Shown here: piece after piece, positions 1 through 9,641 of the stretch
Position numbering within the stretch: position 1 is the first letter of the stretch
How the letters are laid out: each line of letters starts with the position of its first letter
Origin: DASQYE01 sp036389315
GTDB taxonomy: Bacteria > Acidobacteriota > Blastocatellia > Pyrinomonadales > Pyrinomonadaceae
Assembly (NCBI GenBank): GCA_036389315.1
Contig: DASVQF010000011.1
Coordinates: 186,001-250,000, forward strand
Length of the DNA stretch: 64,000 bases
Direction of reading: 5' to 3'
Translations under genes and position numbers: made by a program
Notes under the pieces: generated by a model
Databases searched by the model: none
The model's input: only the letters and a program-made list of their open reading frames with translations
What the model was told of the DNA's origin: nothing

Positions 1-64
1 GTTTGAATGGCTGTCCGGCCGCGCCGTTGAGCTGAGGAAACGATTCTTTGCAGCTCGTCGCGCT

Positions 65-1090
65 TTATAGAGCGTCGATTAAGTTTGCTATGGCCTTGTC
101 AAAATCGACCGTTCCTTCCAGGTACGGCTGCCAGTAAAGCTCAAGCGGGCGCTGAAGGTTCGGCCACGCCCGCGCATACAGGCCGCGATAACCGTAAGGC
201 GTGTAATCGCTCACTCTATATTCACTCAAGTTTCGCCTGGTAAACTCGCCCGCAGTATAGAAGATGATGGCGTGCCACAGACCATTCGGAACCGGCTTGT
301 TTTTAGCTTTGCACTCGCGGGCGATGGCGCGCGCCACAGCGCCGTTATAAGGGCCCACCATCCAATGAGAGGCTTCGTGAAATAACAGCTCAAGCGCGGC
401 AAAGCCTTGATTGCCCGGATCGGTCGAGATCGTGATGTGCACCTTTTCACCGCTACCGAACGTCGTGTAAGCTCCGGCCCAATTCGCATATTCAACCACG
501 TCAACGCGGATCAGGTCGGTCGGCCACTTTGCCTTATAAGCAGCGGTGAGCTGGTTGATGAGTGTTGCGCTGAACTGTTGCACCATAGGCGTCACGACAG
601 CAATCCAGAAGCGGTTGGCCCTGTCATGCTGAGGCCACCATCGCGCGCGATAAATAGGCGCAACGCTCTCAAGAATTTTTATCAGGTCGCCCGTCAGTCC
701 TGATCTGCTTAAATCGGGCGCATCTTCCGCTTCGGCCAGTTGATCGTTGATCGTGATCAGACCTTCATCCAGCAGCAGGTCGCGCTTGACCGTCGTCTTC
801 GTGTAATAGTCCAGCGCCGAATCCCACTGTTGACGCTGCGTCGCCGGAAGCTCGTTCTGTAAGCTTGCGGGCTTCTTTGCGGTCTGCGCGGAGCCTGCGG
901 CCTGCTTTCGTAAAAGCGCCTGCTCATAAAGGAAGTGATGAAGGTTGATCCAGAAGCCGCTGTGAAATTCAAAGGGCCCATTATTTCTTGCATTCGGAGA
1001 AGCCACCTGGCCCATCGTGATCGTGACACACGAAGCTATGAGCGCGATGACGGGAACGGCGCTTCGCATCAGGGTGAATATGGATTTCAC
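65..1090 (-). CDS. Secreted protein with HExxH motif (putative metallopeptidase-like)
   Basis: Unrecognised secreted protein. I place the start at a GTG (1090) because GGAGG lies 6 nt upstream. This start gives a short basic N-terminus and a hydrophobic stretch (VIALIASCVTITMG), a clear signal peptide. The reading frame is open further upstream to 1171 without a comparable ribosome site. The C-terminal half carries LLFHEASHWM, an HExxH zinc-binding motif, so a gluzincin-like peptidase fold is possible. The third zinc ligand was not identified, so activity is an inference. It lies downstream of a TPR protein on the same strand. Confidence 0.7.
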   Translation of the reverse strand: MKSIFTLMRSAVPVIALIASCVTITMGQVASPNARNNGPFEFHSGFWINLHHFLYEQALLRKQAAGSAQTAKKPASLQNELPATQRQQWDSALDYYTKTTVKRDLLLDEGLITINDQLAEAEDAPDLSRSGLTGDLIKILESVAPIYRARWWPQHDRANRFWIAVVTPMVQQFSATLINQLTAAYKAKWPTDLIRVDVVEYANWAGAYTTFGSGEKVHITISTDPGNQGFAALELLFHEASHWMVGPYNGAVARAIARECKAKNKPVPNGLWHAIIFYTAGEFTRRNLSEYRVSDYTPYGYRGLYARAWPNLQRPLELYWQPYLEGTVDFDKAIANLIDAL

Positions 1091-1238
1091 TGGCGACCTC
1101 CGAAACGACATGATTATCCGTAACACGCGTCTGAGTCGGCCGAGTTCCGCAAAAGTGGCGCGCAGAGGCAAGCCGAAGGACGGCCGGGTGAATGAGTTGT
1201 TAGATGCTGGCCCTCTTGCCTTCCGGCCGGGCCGTGCT

Positions 1239-2468
1239 CTATTTCCCGCCTCCGGTCACGATATATTCGACCACATACCGGCGCAGCTTGTCGCGGCTCT
1301 GGCTGAGGTAAGCCTGATAGTCGCGCGCGATTCCCTCGTCGGGCCGGGCCAACAAAATATATGCTTCGAGTAACCCTTCATCATTCAGCTTTTTCAATTT
1401 CGCCAGCGACGGGCTGAGACTTTTCACCTTCTTGTCGCTGGTGGCGAGCCCGAGAACGCTTCGCAGCGCGTCTGCCTCCTCGGCCAGGCTGTGACGATAT
1501 GTTCTCTCACGCGGAAATGTTTTGGCGAATTTCTCCTTATGCCAGGCCGAACGGGTTGCGCCGTAGGAAATCCACGCGAACGAGCCGTCGTCTTTGCCGC
1601 TCAACATCGCGCTCGCATCCAGATTAACTTTGGCGTCGCCCTTCTCGTCAAAAGTAACGTCGGTCGGAATCTCTATTTCCGGATGCGCGAGTCTGGTGTG
1701 GGTCGCCTGGGCCCATTGCGTCAGACCGGAGACGGTAAAGCGATTGTAAGGCTCGTTGATGAAGGCTTCGACGTAGCGGTCGCGCGCCTCTGTGTGTTTG
1801 CCTTGCTTCATCAAAGGCGTCGCCGAATAGCGGTATGCCGTCTCTCTGTTCGGGTCAATCGCAATCGCTTTTTGATACCAGGTCTCGGCCTGCTGAAAAT
1901 CGCCCCGCTGCGTATACACGTCGCCTGAGAAGAGCGCGGCTTCGTACAATTTCGGGTCGAGTTGCAGGGCTTTCTGGTAATTCTTAAGCGCCTCGTCCAT
2001 CTTCCCTTGTGAGAAGAAGGCTTCGGCCTCGGTCATCAATTTATTCGCTTCGGCGTTCTGGGAAAAAGCCTTGCCTTCGGAGCCGTCCGGCAGAATATTC
2101 TGAATCAGGGCGTCCACCAGCGGCTCTCTATTGCCCAGCTCTTTCGATTTGATAAAAGCGTTTCGCGCCCGTATGCGTAAGGCCCTGCGTGCCGCGTCAT
2201 CTTTCACGACGTTCGCCTGTGCGATTAAAGCGAACCCGAGGTAGAAGTGAGTCTCCGGGTTGTTGGGCTCGGCCACCACGAGCTTTTCCAGGAGCGGCAA
2301 AGCTTCTGTGTACTTTTGCTGCTTGATTAACTCGCCCACCTTTTGCTTCAACTCCTGGACGCTCTCCCCGCCCTGAGCAAAGACGGGCGCGGATGGCCAC
2401 GCCGCCGACAGGCAAAAAAACAGGATCGCCAGACGAGCCGAAATTTTGACAAAGTTAGATCGAAACAT
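1239..2468 (-). CDS. Secreted TPR-repeat protein
   Basis: 409-residue exported tetratricopeptide protein. The N-terminus is a classic signal peptide (hydrophobic LAILFFCLSAAW, then PVFAQ). TPR units are visible around residues 50-90 (YTEALPLLEKLVVAEPNN) and 150-235 (MDEALKNYQKALQLDP, FQQAETWYQKAIAIDP). The C-terminal ~150 residues show no recognised domain. The ATG is preceded by TAAGGAG at a good distance. Probably a periplasmic scaffold protein; partner unknown. Confidence 0.85.
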   Translation of the reverse strand: MFRSNFVKISARLAILFFCLSAAWPSAPVFAQGGESVQELKQKVGELIKQQKYTEALPLLEKLVVAEPNNPETHFYLGFALIAQANVVKDDAARRALRIRARNAFIKSKELGNREPLVDALIQNILPDGSEGKAFSQNAEANKLMTEAEAFFSQGKMDEALKNYQKALQLDPKLYEAALFSGDVYTQRGDFQQAETWYQKAIAIDPNRETAYRYSATPLMKQGKHTEARDRYVEAFINEPYNRFTVSGLTQWAQATHTRLAHPEIEIPTDVTFDEKGDAKVNLDASAMLSGKDDGSFAWISYGATRSAWHKEKFAKTFPRERTYRHSLAEEADALRSVLGLATSDKKVKSLSPSLAKLKKLNDEGLLEAYILLARPDEGIARDYQAYLSQSRDKLRRYVVEYIVTGGGK

Positions 2469-2514
2469 GTTTGCTCCTTAGAAGATTTCACTCTCCTGAT
2501 TTGAATGAACGAAC

Positions 2515-3126
2515 TTAGTCAGCGCGCGTATCGGAATCCAGACGCTCCTGCCAGATCAAATTGGGCACAAAGCAGTAACAATTAAAATCTTTCTGCAAGG
2601 TCACAGTATGGTCATCTATAGCCCCCTGGCCTCCCTCGCATAGCTCGATCAGCACATCATATATGCGACGATGCAGCGCATAAGCATGTGTCAGGTATGT
2701 CATCTTTGCCCGTACCACGTGATCGGAAATCTTAATGGGTTCTTCATAATGTACCCCCCCGAACAAAAGCATATCCCAATCTGCTGGCACCTGCTTCATC
2801 TGGGAGACAAATTTCTGATTAAACTCGGGATCAAATACGCAGTCGTCCTCAAAGATTAGAATCACAGGGACTTCATTCTCCCGGGCCTGCCTGAGTATTG
2901 CCAGATGGCTTTGGAGGCAACCGTAGTGACCGGAGGAATAAGGCCATGTCGCAGGGGGAGTGACTCCCCGGCCGTCTATCGCCGGGAACCTGACCACCGG
3001 CGAGATTCCATGCTGAGCAAACCTTTCCTCCGTTCTTCTCCAGCGTTCCGGTCTTCTATCCAAGTTGATGCACACCTTGTAGGGGAAGATACGGTTTAGC
3101 TCAGCGGCTTGATTTTTACTTTCCAT
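2515..3126 (-). CDS. Glycosyltransferase family 25 protein
   Basis: GT25-type (LPS/LgtB-like) glycosyltransferase. Visible landmarks are CINLDRRPERWRR near the N-terminus, the ...GCLQSHLAILRQA segment, and the IFEDDCVF acidic motif expected to bind metal/nucleotide-sugar. I chose ATG 3126 because AGGTGAG sits about 8 nt upstream; a GTG at 3138 overlaps that site. At ~204 residues it is slightly short for the family. It is adjacent to a fucosyltransferase-like gene on the same strand, suggesting a surface-glycan pair. Base composition is visibly more AT-rich than the flanks. Confidence 0.85.
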   Translation of the reverse strand: MESKNQAAELNRIFPYKVCINLDRRPERWRRTEERFAQHGISPVVRFPAIDGRGVTPPATWPYSSGHYGCLQSHLAILRQARENEVPVILIFEDDCVFDPEFNQKFVSQMKQVPADWDMLLFGGVHYEEPIKISDHVVRAKMTYLTHAYALHRRIYDVLIELCEGGQGAIDDHTVTLQKDFNCYCFVPNLIWQERLDSDTRAD

Positions 3127-3227
3127 AATACTTCTCACCTGCTTCGGCTGTCCGCGATTGGCAGATCACAATAGCAGATTGTGATGCTGGACGTAACAGG
3201 TCTTCTGCTCTTTAAAAATCAGCAGCC

Positions 3228-3998
3228 CTATATCTTTAGCCACCGTTCCGGAATCAAGTCTTTAGTATCCAGATCAGCATACCCTTCTCCGAACCACCTC
3301 GAAGGGGCGATCACCTTCTTGTCACTACTTTCATTCAACCACGCGCCCCACCAACCGAACGTGCTGTTGGGGATTATGTGATTCCGGCAAAAGCTCATCA
3401 AATGCAGTGATAACAACACACTCGGCTCTTCGATAAAAAAGAATTTATCGCCCACAAACTGGCGTTTGCACCAATCAATATCGTCTGAGAATACTAAATA
3501 GATGGTGTCCTCCGGGAATAGGGCCGTGGCCCTGTGAAAGTAATCCACAGGGAGTACGGGATGATAGTGTTGGAATTGCAAATAATCTCCCCGGCGCACA
3601 GATATGGAACAGCAGTTAGCTTCTAATAAGTGCTTGTATTTCGATTTCAGATAAGAGCGATGACTGTCTTTCAAAGTGAAGTAGTCCCTGATAATATGCT
3701 CACAGTGTTTGAAGTACTTTTCTGATTGGAAGTACCCCCTCAGATCCCAATCGTCTCGACCTTCTAAAGACACAGGCTGGTAATGAAAAGGCTTTGTCGC
3801 ATCGTAGAGTCTCAGATCAAGACTTAGCAAATACTCTCTCTCGATCTGGGGGATGGGGTTCCTGTAATACTCCGCATACGCCCATTCGGGAAACACAAAG
3901 CTGTGATCGTTCCTGAGCGCGATGCCTATCGTGCCGGCTATTTGAAATAAATGATTTCCAAGCCTGCCGATATGCCCTAGCTGTGTAAATGTAATCAT
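3228..3998 (-). CDS. Alpha-1,2-fucosyltransferase-like (GT11) glycosyltransferase
   Basis: 256 residues with the GT11 signatures: LGNHLFQIAG near the N-terminus, SVRRGDYLQ in the middle (the RRGDY motif that contacts GDP-fucose in this family) and a C-terminal NSTFGWWGAWL motif. Likely transfers fucose to a surface glycan such as O-antigen or exopolysaccharide. The gene is clearly AT-richer than priA next door, which suggests recent acquisition, perhaps together with the GT25 gene downstream. Donor specificity is inferred from the family only. Confidence 0.85.
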   Translation of the reverse strand: MITFTQLGHIGRLGNHLFQIAGTIGIALRNDHSFVFPEWAYAEYYRNPIPQIEREYLLSLDLRLYDATKPFHYQPVSLEGRDDWDLRGYFQSEKYFKHCEHIIRDYFTLKDSHRSYLKSKYKHLLEANCCSISVRRGDYLQFQHYHPVLPVDYFHRATALFPEDTIYLVFSDDIDWCKRQFVGDKFFFIEEPSVLLSLHLMSFCRNHIIPNSTFGWWGAWLNESSDKKVIAPSRWFGEGYADLDTKDLIPERWLKI

Positions 3999-4100
3999 CT
4001 TGTTAACCTGTCATCTAACGCATAAATGTATCCCACAGCGTCAGCCGTGAGAAGAGTGTTAGGCAGAAGCTCCTGAAAATGTTTTTGCGGCTTCCCGATT

Positions 4101-6662
4101 TTGCGGATTCGCGGTAATTTCTCTTTCGTGCAAAGACATTCCGAGGCCGCCGCTCAGACTTTGGCCGCAGAGATAAATAGCGATGGGAAGAAGGCTCACG
4201 CGCCGGAGTATGCGGAGGTGGCTGTGCCTTTGCGCTTGATGCAGACTTTCACGTACAGGCTGCCGCTGGCTTTGCGGGCGGAGGCGCAGTTGGGCTCTCG
4301 GCTGCTGGTTCCGTTCGGGCGAAAGCGCATCACGGGTTACATAGTGGCGCTGCTCGAAGAGCTTGACCCGGCGAGCGATTTGCGGGAAGAGGATGTCAAG
4401 GAGGCGGAAGAGCTGCTGGATGCCGAGCCGCTCTTGACGCCTGAGATTTTGGAGATCACGCGCTGGGTCGCAGACTACTATGCAGCGCCCTGGGGCGAAG
4501 TCTTAAAGGCCGCGCTGCCCGCTGGGCTCAATGCCACGGTCGAGCAGATTCTTTCCATCACTCCTGAAGGGCGAGACGAGCTGGCGCGATTGCCTGTCGG
4601 GCGCACGGCGACGGCCAGGGCTCGCGCGCTGCGAATGGTCGCCGACGCGGGCGAGATGAGCCTGCGAGAGATAGGCCGCCACATAGGCGAGGCGCGAGCC
4701 TCCGCAGTCGCGCGCGAATTAGAGCGCGCCGGGTGGGCCCGCCTGACGCATCGCGCTCGCAGCGTCACGGCCCGCGCTAAACGGCGCAAGGCCGTGCGGC
4801 TCCTTCCTCCCGAAGAGTACGGGGAGGCTGCGCGCTCGCTCACGCAGGCGCAGCGCCAGATCGTGCTCGCGCTGATCGAAGCGGGCGGCGAGCTGGCCTT
4901 CACAGACCTCCTGGAAATCGCCAACACGAGCGCCGCGCCCATTCAGTCCCTTGAGAGAAAACGCGTCGTCGAAGTCTTCGTCCATGAAGTGAGGCGCGAC
5001 CCGCTCGCCGGAGCGACGCTGCCCGAAATGGAGGAGATGCAGTTGACCCAGGCGCAGGCGGCCGCCCTCAGAGAGATCGAAGCGCCGCTCAGGGAAGGAG
5101 GCTATCGTGCCTTTCTTCTGCATGGTGTGACGGGGAGCGGAAAGACGGAGATTTATATCCGCGCCATGAGCGCCGCGCTTCGCAGCGGACGCTCAGCCAT
5201 GATGCTCGTCCCCGAGATAGCCTTGACGCCCGTCTTCTCTCGTCGTCTCCGGGCACACTTCGGCGATGCAGTCGCCATCTTTCATTCCTCTCTGACGACG
5301 GGCGAGCGTTTCGACGAATGGAGCCGCTTGAAGCGGGGCGAAGCGCGCGTCGTCATAGGCACAAGAAGCGCAGTCTTCGCGCCCGTCTCGCGCCTCGGCC
5401 TCGTCGTCATAGACGAAGAGCACGAGACTTCTTATCGTCAACAGGAATCTCCCTACTACAACGGGCGCGACACAGGGATCGTACGCGCTTTGAAGGAATC
5501 GGCGGTCGTCGTCCTGGGCTCGGCCACGCCTTCTCTTGAATCTTTCCACAATGCGCGCAGCGGCAAGTATACTTACCTTCACCTGCCGGAAAGGATAGCC
5601 AATCGCGCTCTGGCCCGCGCCGAGATCGTAGACATGCGCGAGGTCTTCGCCACGCACGGCCGCGCGCAGGTCTTCTCAGACCAACTGCTCTCCGCCATCG
5701 AAGAGACGCACGCGCGCGGCGAGCAGTCCATCATCCTTCTCAATCGTCGCGGCTATTCGAGCTTTGTACTGTGCCGCAGTTGCGGCGAATCAATCCACTG
5801 CCCCAACTGCGATGTCACCCTGACCTATCACCGCAGCGAGATGAGCATCGTCTGCCATTACTGCAACCATCGCCGCAGCGCCCCGTCTAAATGCCCGGCG
5901 TGCGAGGGCAAATATATCTACTACGTCGGTGAAGGCACTGAGCAGATAGAGGAGATTTTGCAGCAGAAGTTCCCTCAGCTCAGGATCGCGCGCCTAGACC
6001 GCGACACGACCTCGCGCCGCAAGCTCTTCGAGCGGGCCATACTGGAATTCGGCGCGGGAGAGTTGGACATGCTCGTCGGCACGCAGATGCTCGCCAAAGG
6101 ACATGATTTCCCGAACGTCACGCTCGTCGGCGTCGTCTCAGTGGACGCCGGGCTGGCGCTGCCGGACTTCCGCTCAGCCGAGAGGACTTTTCAATTAATC
6201 ACGCAGGTAGCAGGCCGCGCCGGTCGAGGCGAGCGGGCCGGGCGCGTGCTCGTACAGACCTTTCATCCGAACCACTATGCCCTCAAGCACGCCTGCGCGC
6301 AGGATTACGCAGGCTTCTACGCAGAGGAGATTCGTTATCGCCGCAATCTCAGCTATCCGCCCTTTGTAGCCCTCGCCTCCCTGCTCGTTCACGGCGAGGA
6401 TTTGACGCGCGTGCAGGCAACGGCCGCCGAAATTAAAAGAGCCCTCGAAGAGGCTAACCAGGAGCGCGCCTGCCGCATCTTAGGCCCCGCCCCCGCCCCC
6501 TTAGCCCGCCTCAAGGGAGAGCATCGCATACAGCTTCTACTGAAATCGCGCAGCCGCCCACAACTCCGCCAGGTTATAGACGTGGCTCTTGCCGAAGCCG
6601 CCACACACGGCGCAGACCTGCGCAGCGTCAACATAGAGATCGATCCCATCAACTTAATGTGA
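4101..6662 (+). CDS. priA: Primosomal protein N' (replication restart helicase PriA)
   Basis: SF2 helicase that reloads the replisome at stalled forks. Seen: N-terminal DNA-binding region (EYAEVAVPLRLMQTFTYRLP), Walker A GVTGSGKT (K348), DEEHETSY as the DEAH box region, paired zinc-binding cysteines around residues 556-600 (CRSCG, CPNCD, CHYCN, CPACEG), and a C-terminal QVAGRAGRG motif VI. The length of 853 is slightly above the family norm. The extra ~35 N-terminal residues start at a TTG without a clear ribosome site, so the true start is uncertain. Confidence 0.95.
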   Translation: MRIRGNFSFVQRHSEAAAQTLAAEINSDGKKAHAPEYAEVAVPLRLMQTFTYRLPLALRAEAQLGSRLLVPFGRKRITGYIVALLEELDPASDLREEDVKEAEELLDAEPLLTPEILEITRWVADYYAAPWGEVLKAALPAGLNATVEQILSITPEGRDELARLPVGRTATARARALRMVADAGEMSLREIGRHIGEARASAVARELERAGWARLTHRARSVTARAKRRKAVRLLPPEEYGEAARSLTQAQRQIVLALIEAGGELAFTDLLEIANTSAAPIQSLERKRVVEVFVHEVRRDPLAGATLPEMEEMQLTQAQAAALREIEAPLREGGYRAFLLHGVTGSGKTEIYIRAMSAALRSGRSAMMLVPEIALTPVFSRRLRAHFGDAVAIFHSSLTTGERFDEWSRLKRGEARVVIGTRSAVFAPVSRLGLVVIDEEHETSYRQQESPYYNGRDTGIVRALKESAVVVLGSATPSLESFHNARSGKYTYLHLPERIANRALARAEIVDMREVFATHGRAQVFSDQLLSAIEETHARGEQSIILLNRRGYSSFVLCRSCGESIHCPNCDVTLTYHRSEMSIVCHYCNHRRSAPSKCPACEGKYIYYVGEGTEQIEEILQQKFPQLRIARLDRDTTSRRKLFERAILEFGAGELDMLVGTQMLAKGHDFPNVTLVGVVSVDAGLALPDFRSAERTFQLITQVAGRAGRGERAGRVLVQTFHPNHYALKHACAQDYAGFYAEEIRYRRNLSYPPFVALASLLVHGEDLTRVQATAAEIKRALEEANQERACRILGPAPAPLARLKGEHRIQLLLKSRSRPQLRQVIDVALAEAATHGADLRSVNIEIDPINLM

Positions 6663-6705
6663 GAGTAAGATTCAAACAGGGATAGATTTGCGTTAAACTT
6701 CGATT

Positions 6706-7758
6706 ATGAAACTTGCAGAACTGGCAGCCCAGACGGGCGCGCAACTGGAACAGGGTGACGGGGAGATTTTGATCGGCGGCGCTGCCGGATTGGACGAGGC
6801 CACTGAAGGACAGGTCACGTTCCTCTCCAACCCGCGCTACACGCCGCGCGTGCAGACGACTCGCGCTTCGGCCATCTACGTCGGCGAGGCTGTCGAAGTC
6901 GGCAGAGAGATCGCCGTGCTCAGGGCCCGTGACCCTTATCTTGCTTATACACGCGCTCTGCGCCTCTTTCACCCCGAGCCGGAGTTTACCCCCTTCATAC
7001 ATCCCTCGGCGGTCATAGAGCCTACGGCGCAGGTCGCCGGAGACGTTTGGATTGGTGCTTGCGTCTACGTCGGGCGCGACGCGCAGATCAGTAGCCGTGT
7101 CCGCATCTTTCCCAATGTGACCATCTACGACCGCGTGCAGATAGGCGCAGACTCAGTCATACATTCCGGCGCTTGCCTTCGGGAAGGCACGCAATTGGGC
7201 CAACGCGTCCGTATCCACAACAACGTCGTCATAGGCTCGGACGGCTTCGGCTACGCCAAGGATGAAGAGGGGCGCTGGCTGAAGATTCCGCAGACGGGAA
7301 ACGTCATAGTCGAAGACGATGTCGAGATCGGCGCGGGCACGACCATTGACCGCGCCTCCGTCGGCGAGACACGCATCCGTCGTGGAGCCAAGATAGACAA
7401 CCTCGTGCAGGTAGGCCATTCCTGCACGGTCGGTGAAGACTCCCTGCTCTGCGCGCAGGTGGGACTGGCCGGCAGCTCGCACATCGGACGCCGCGTCATC
7501 CTGGCCGGCCAGGCGGGCGTCGCCGGGCACCTGACCATAGGCGACGATGTGGTCGTCACGGCCAAAAGCGCCACGAGTCACAATGTCCCGGCCGGCAAAG
7601 TGATCTCCGGCATTCCTGCCTTCGACAACCGCGACTGGCTGCGCTCGACCTCAGCTTTCCGCCGCCTGGGCGAGATGCAGCGAACCCTCCGCGCCCTGGA
7701 AACTCGCCTCAAGACCCTCGAAGACGGCCTCGCTACTCCGGATCAAGATAAGCCTTGA
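6706..7758 (+). CDS. lpxD: UDP-3-O-acylglucosamine N-acyltransferase
   Basis: Third enzyme of lipid A biosynthesis. It transfers a hydroxyacyl chain from ACP to the 2-amino group of UDP-3-O-acylglucosamine. The 350-residue protein has the N-terminal uridine-binding domain (KLAELAAQTGAQLEQGD) followed by left-handed beta-helix hexapeptide repeats (for example VAGDVWIGACVYVGRDA). The expected catalytic histidine is H238 in LVQVGHSCTVG. A C-terminal helix (LGEMQRTLRALETRLK) matches the family. Its presence implies an LPS-type outer membrane. It lies 43 nt after priA. Confidence 0.95.
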   Translation: MKLAELAAQTGAQLEQGDGEILIGGAAGLDEATEGQVTFLSNPRYTPRVQTTRASAIYVGEAVEVGREIAVLRARDPYLAYTRALRLFHPEPEFTPFIHPSAVIEPTAQVAGDVWIGACVYVGRDAQISSRVRIFPNVTIYDRVQIGADSVIHSGACLREGTQLGQRVRIHNNVVIGSDGFGYAKDEEGRWLKIPQTGNVIVEDDVEIGAGTTIDRASVGETRIRRGAKIDNLVQVGHSCTVGEDSLLCAQVGLAGSSHIGRRVILAGQAGVAGHLTIGDDVVVTAKSATSHNVPAGKVISGIPAFDNRDWLRSTSAFRRLGEMQRTLRALETRLKTLEDGLATPDQDKP

Positions 7759-7784
7759 CAGGGGAGGAGCCGCACAGGCATAAT
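7755..7784 (+). promoter_or_regulatory. Sigma70-type promoter overlapping the lpxD stop
   Basis: TTGACA at 7755-7760, an 18-nt spacer and CATAAT at 7779-7784 fit a housekeeping promoter. It would transcribe the small gene at 7873 from about 7791. The -35 box overlaps the lpxD stop codon. Confidence 0.5.
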
Positions 7785-7872
7785 CCAATTGAAATTGGTT
7801 TTCAATTTCGCCCCTGCCCCGAGGCGAAAGAGAGCCGGTTATCCCTTCTCAGAAGTTTCCCGAGGTGAGGCA

Positions 7873-8166
7873 GTGCAAAGCGGTCAAAACGCAACAGTTC
7901 AAATCTTGCAGTCCCCCAAAGACGACACCCGCGTAGAGGTTTCCTTAGAGTCGAATGCAGGCACGGAGCGGGTCGTGCTGCGTTACCTGACCTGGACTGA
8001 GGGTCTGGGTTGGTGCGGCCAGAAGACCATCTGCCTGGACGGCGACCAACTGGACGATCTTCATAGAGCCTTGACGGTCGCGCGCCACCGCCTGCATCTG
8101 CAACGCGCAGAGCGCGGAGAGCGTGCCGAACCAGCCCAGGTCATTCAACTGCCGACGCTCGCCTGA
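7873..8166 (+). CDS. Small conserved-type hypothetical protein (97 aa)
   Basis: Unrecognised. The GTG at 7873 is chosen because GAGGTGAGG stands directly upstream; the frame is open back to a TTG at 7789 without a ribosome site. The product is soluble with a likely beta-rich core (VRVEVSL-like and VVLRYLTW segments), followed by a helix (DDLHRALTVARHRL). No signal peptide or membrane segment. It ends against a convergent terminator. Confidence 0.6.
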   Translation: MQSGQNATVQILQSPKDDTRVEVSLESNAGTERVVLRYLTWTEGLGWCGQKTICLDGDQLDDLHRALTVARHRLHLQRAERGERAEPAQVIQLPTLA

Positions 8167-8204
8167 AACGTGAGGAGCGCGAGGCGAAAATAGAGATAAA
8201 GCTA

Positions 8205-8252
8205 AAGGGCAGCAGGGTTTAAGAAGCATCAGCCGCTTCACCTGCTGCCCTT
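8205..8252. terminator. Bidirectional terminator between convergent genes
   Basis: A 12-bp perfect inverted repeat (AAGGGCAGCAGG / CCTGCTGCCCTT) encloses a second small stem (GAAGC/GCTTC). It lies between the stops of the convergent genes at 8166 and 8277, with a T-rich stretch following on the plus strand. Confidence 0.75.
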
Positions 8253-8276
8253 AATCTTTCCGCCTACGGGGCCGCC

Positions 8277-8738
8277 TCAGCCGACCTGTCGCAGCGTGAT
8301 CTTCTCTTTCACGGTGTTGGCTTTACGCTCGGAAGTGAGCTTCTCAAGCTCGTCTATGTGTAGCTGTTCCTGATAGATACGCTCTTCCAGTTGGAAGCGA
8401 ACCGGGCGGTGCTCTTCCCCGCAGGATTCCCATGCGGCCATGTAAGCCGCCATCGCTTCGCGTTCCAGCTCCAAATCCTGCCTGAGCATCTCGGCCAGGT
8501 CTGTTGACTGGCGAATCATCCCGGGCTCGACCGTCGGCACGCCGCCCAGGGCGACTATTTTATCGCCCAGCGTCACGGCATGATCCTGCGATTCCGCGCT
8601 CTGCTTGCGAAAATACTTGCGATAGACCTCGCGCTCTACGCCCGTCACCAGAAAACTGTGCTGCATATATTGAACGACCGCCGCCAACTCAAGGCTCAGC
8701 GCGCGGTTCAGATTTTCGACCAGTCCAGTAGTCGCCAT
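8277..8738 (-). CDS. Ferritin-like (bacterioferritin-type) protein
   Basis: 153-residue four-helix bundle protein. The ATG at 8738 has GGGAG 6 nt upstream. Helix motifs with candidate iron ligands are visible: LSLELAAVVQYMQHSF, SAESQDHAVTLGDKI, ELEREAMAAYMAAW and ERIYQEQLHIDELEKL. These match bacterioferritin/Dps-like proteins that bind or oxidise iron. The short length and final EEQxH-type helix favour a bacterioferritin-comigrating ferritin-like family over classic haem bacterioferritin. Confidence 0.85.
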   Translation of the reverse strand: MATTGLVENLNRALSLELAAVVQYMQHSFLVTGVEREVYRKYFRKQSAESQDHAVTLGDKIVALGGVPTVEPGMIRQSTDLAEMLRQDLELEREAMAAYMAAWESCGEEHRPVRFQLEERIYQEQLHIDELEKLTSERKANTVKEKITLRQVG

Positions 8739-8891
8739 GTTCTTCTCCCGGAAAAGGTTTCTGCCAAGCCGAAGGATAGGCGGATAATAAGCCGAGGAGC
8801 GCCCGGTGTCAACCCCTAAATCCTTACAAATCAACAATTAACTTTGAAATTCGTTTTCAGTTCCAAGAAGCAGGCGCAAGCCTTCGGCAAA

Positions 8892-9641
8892 TCAGGTGAC
8901 GGCCCCGCCATCCACTATGACTATCTCGCCGTTCATAAAGCTGTTGCGGTCGCTGACCATAAAGGCTGCGTACTCGGCCAGCTCCTCGGGGCGGCCGAGG
9001 CGACCGCGTGAAACCCAGAAATCATGCATCTGCAAGAGGCGTTCGGGCAGCGTGTGCGCCAGGTCTGTGTCGAAGATGCCGGCGGCGATGGCGTTGACGG
9101 TGACGCCGAAGGTGGCCGCTTCGCGCGAGAGGCATTTGGTGAAGCCGATGACGGCGGCTTTGGACGTGGCGTAGTGGACGGAGGTCGGCAGCGCCCGAAT
9201 CGCGCCGATGGAAGTGATGTTGAGGATCGTCCCCCGGCGCTGGCGAATCATCTGCTTATAGATGGGCTTGGTCACGGCAAACAGCCCATTCACGTTGGTA
9301 TTGATGACTTCGTCCCAGGCGCGGTCTGTGGTCGTAGCGAAATTATCGCCCCTGTTAATGGCTGCATTGTTGACCAGAATATCTATGCCTCCCCACTCTT
9401 CGACCAGCTCGCGCGTCATTCTCTTCAACCCGACGCGATCAGTGATCGAGATTTTAAAGGCGTGGGCGCGACGCCCGTGCGCGCGTATCTTCCCAATGGT
9501 CGCTTCGGCCAGCTCATCCCGCGAATGGTAGTTGAAGGCTATGTCGGCTCCTTCGCGCGCAAAGACTTCGCACATCGCAGCGCCTATGCCGCGCGTACCG
9601 CCGGTGATAAAAGCGCGCTTTCCTTCGAGCAGAAGACTCAC
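8892..9641 (-). CDS. SDR-family oxidoreductase (3-oxoacyl-ACP reductase-like)
   Basis: Classical short-chain dehydrogenase: TGGTRGIGAAM cofactor motif near the N-terminus, NNAAINRG, catalytic Ser in NITSIGAI, catalytic YATSK, and the C-terminal VDGG. The NAD(P)H-dependent substrate is unknown; FabG-like ketoacyl reduction is the default family role. GTG 9641 is preferred (GGAG 10 nt upstream) over the longer open frame to 9674. Not adjacent to the polyketide locus. Confidence 0.85.
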   Translation of the reverse strand: MSLLLEGKRAFITGGTRGIGAAMCEVFAREGADIAFNYHSRDELAEATIGKIRAHGRRAHAFKISITDRVGLKRMTRELVEEWGGIDILVNNAAINRGDNFATTTDRAWDEVINTNVNGLFAVTKPIYKQMIRQRRGTILNITSIGAIRALPTSVHYATSKAAVIGFTKCLSREAATFGVTVNAIAAGIFDTDLAHTLPERLLQMHDFWVSRGRLGRPEELAEYAAFMVSDRNSFMNGEIVIVDGGAVT

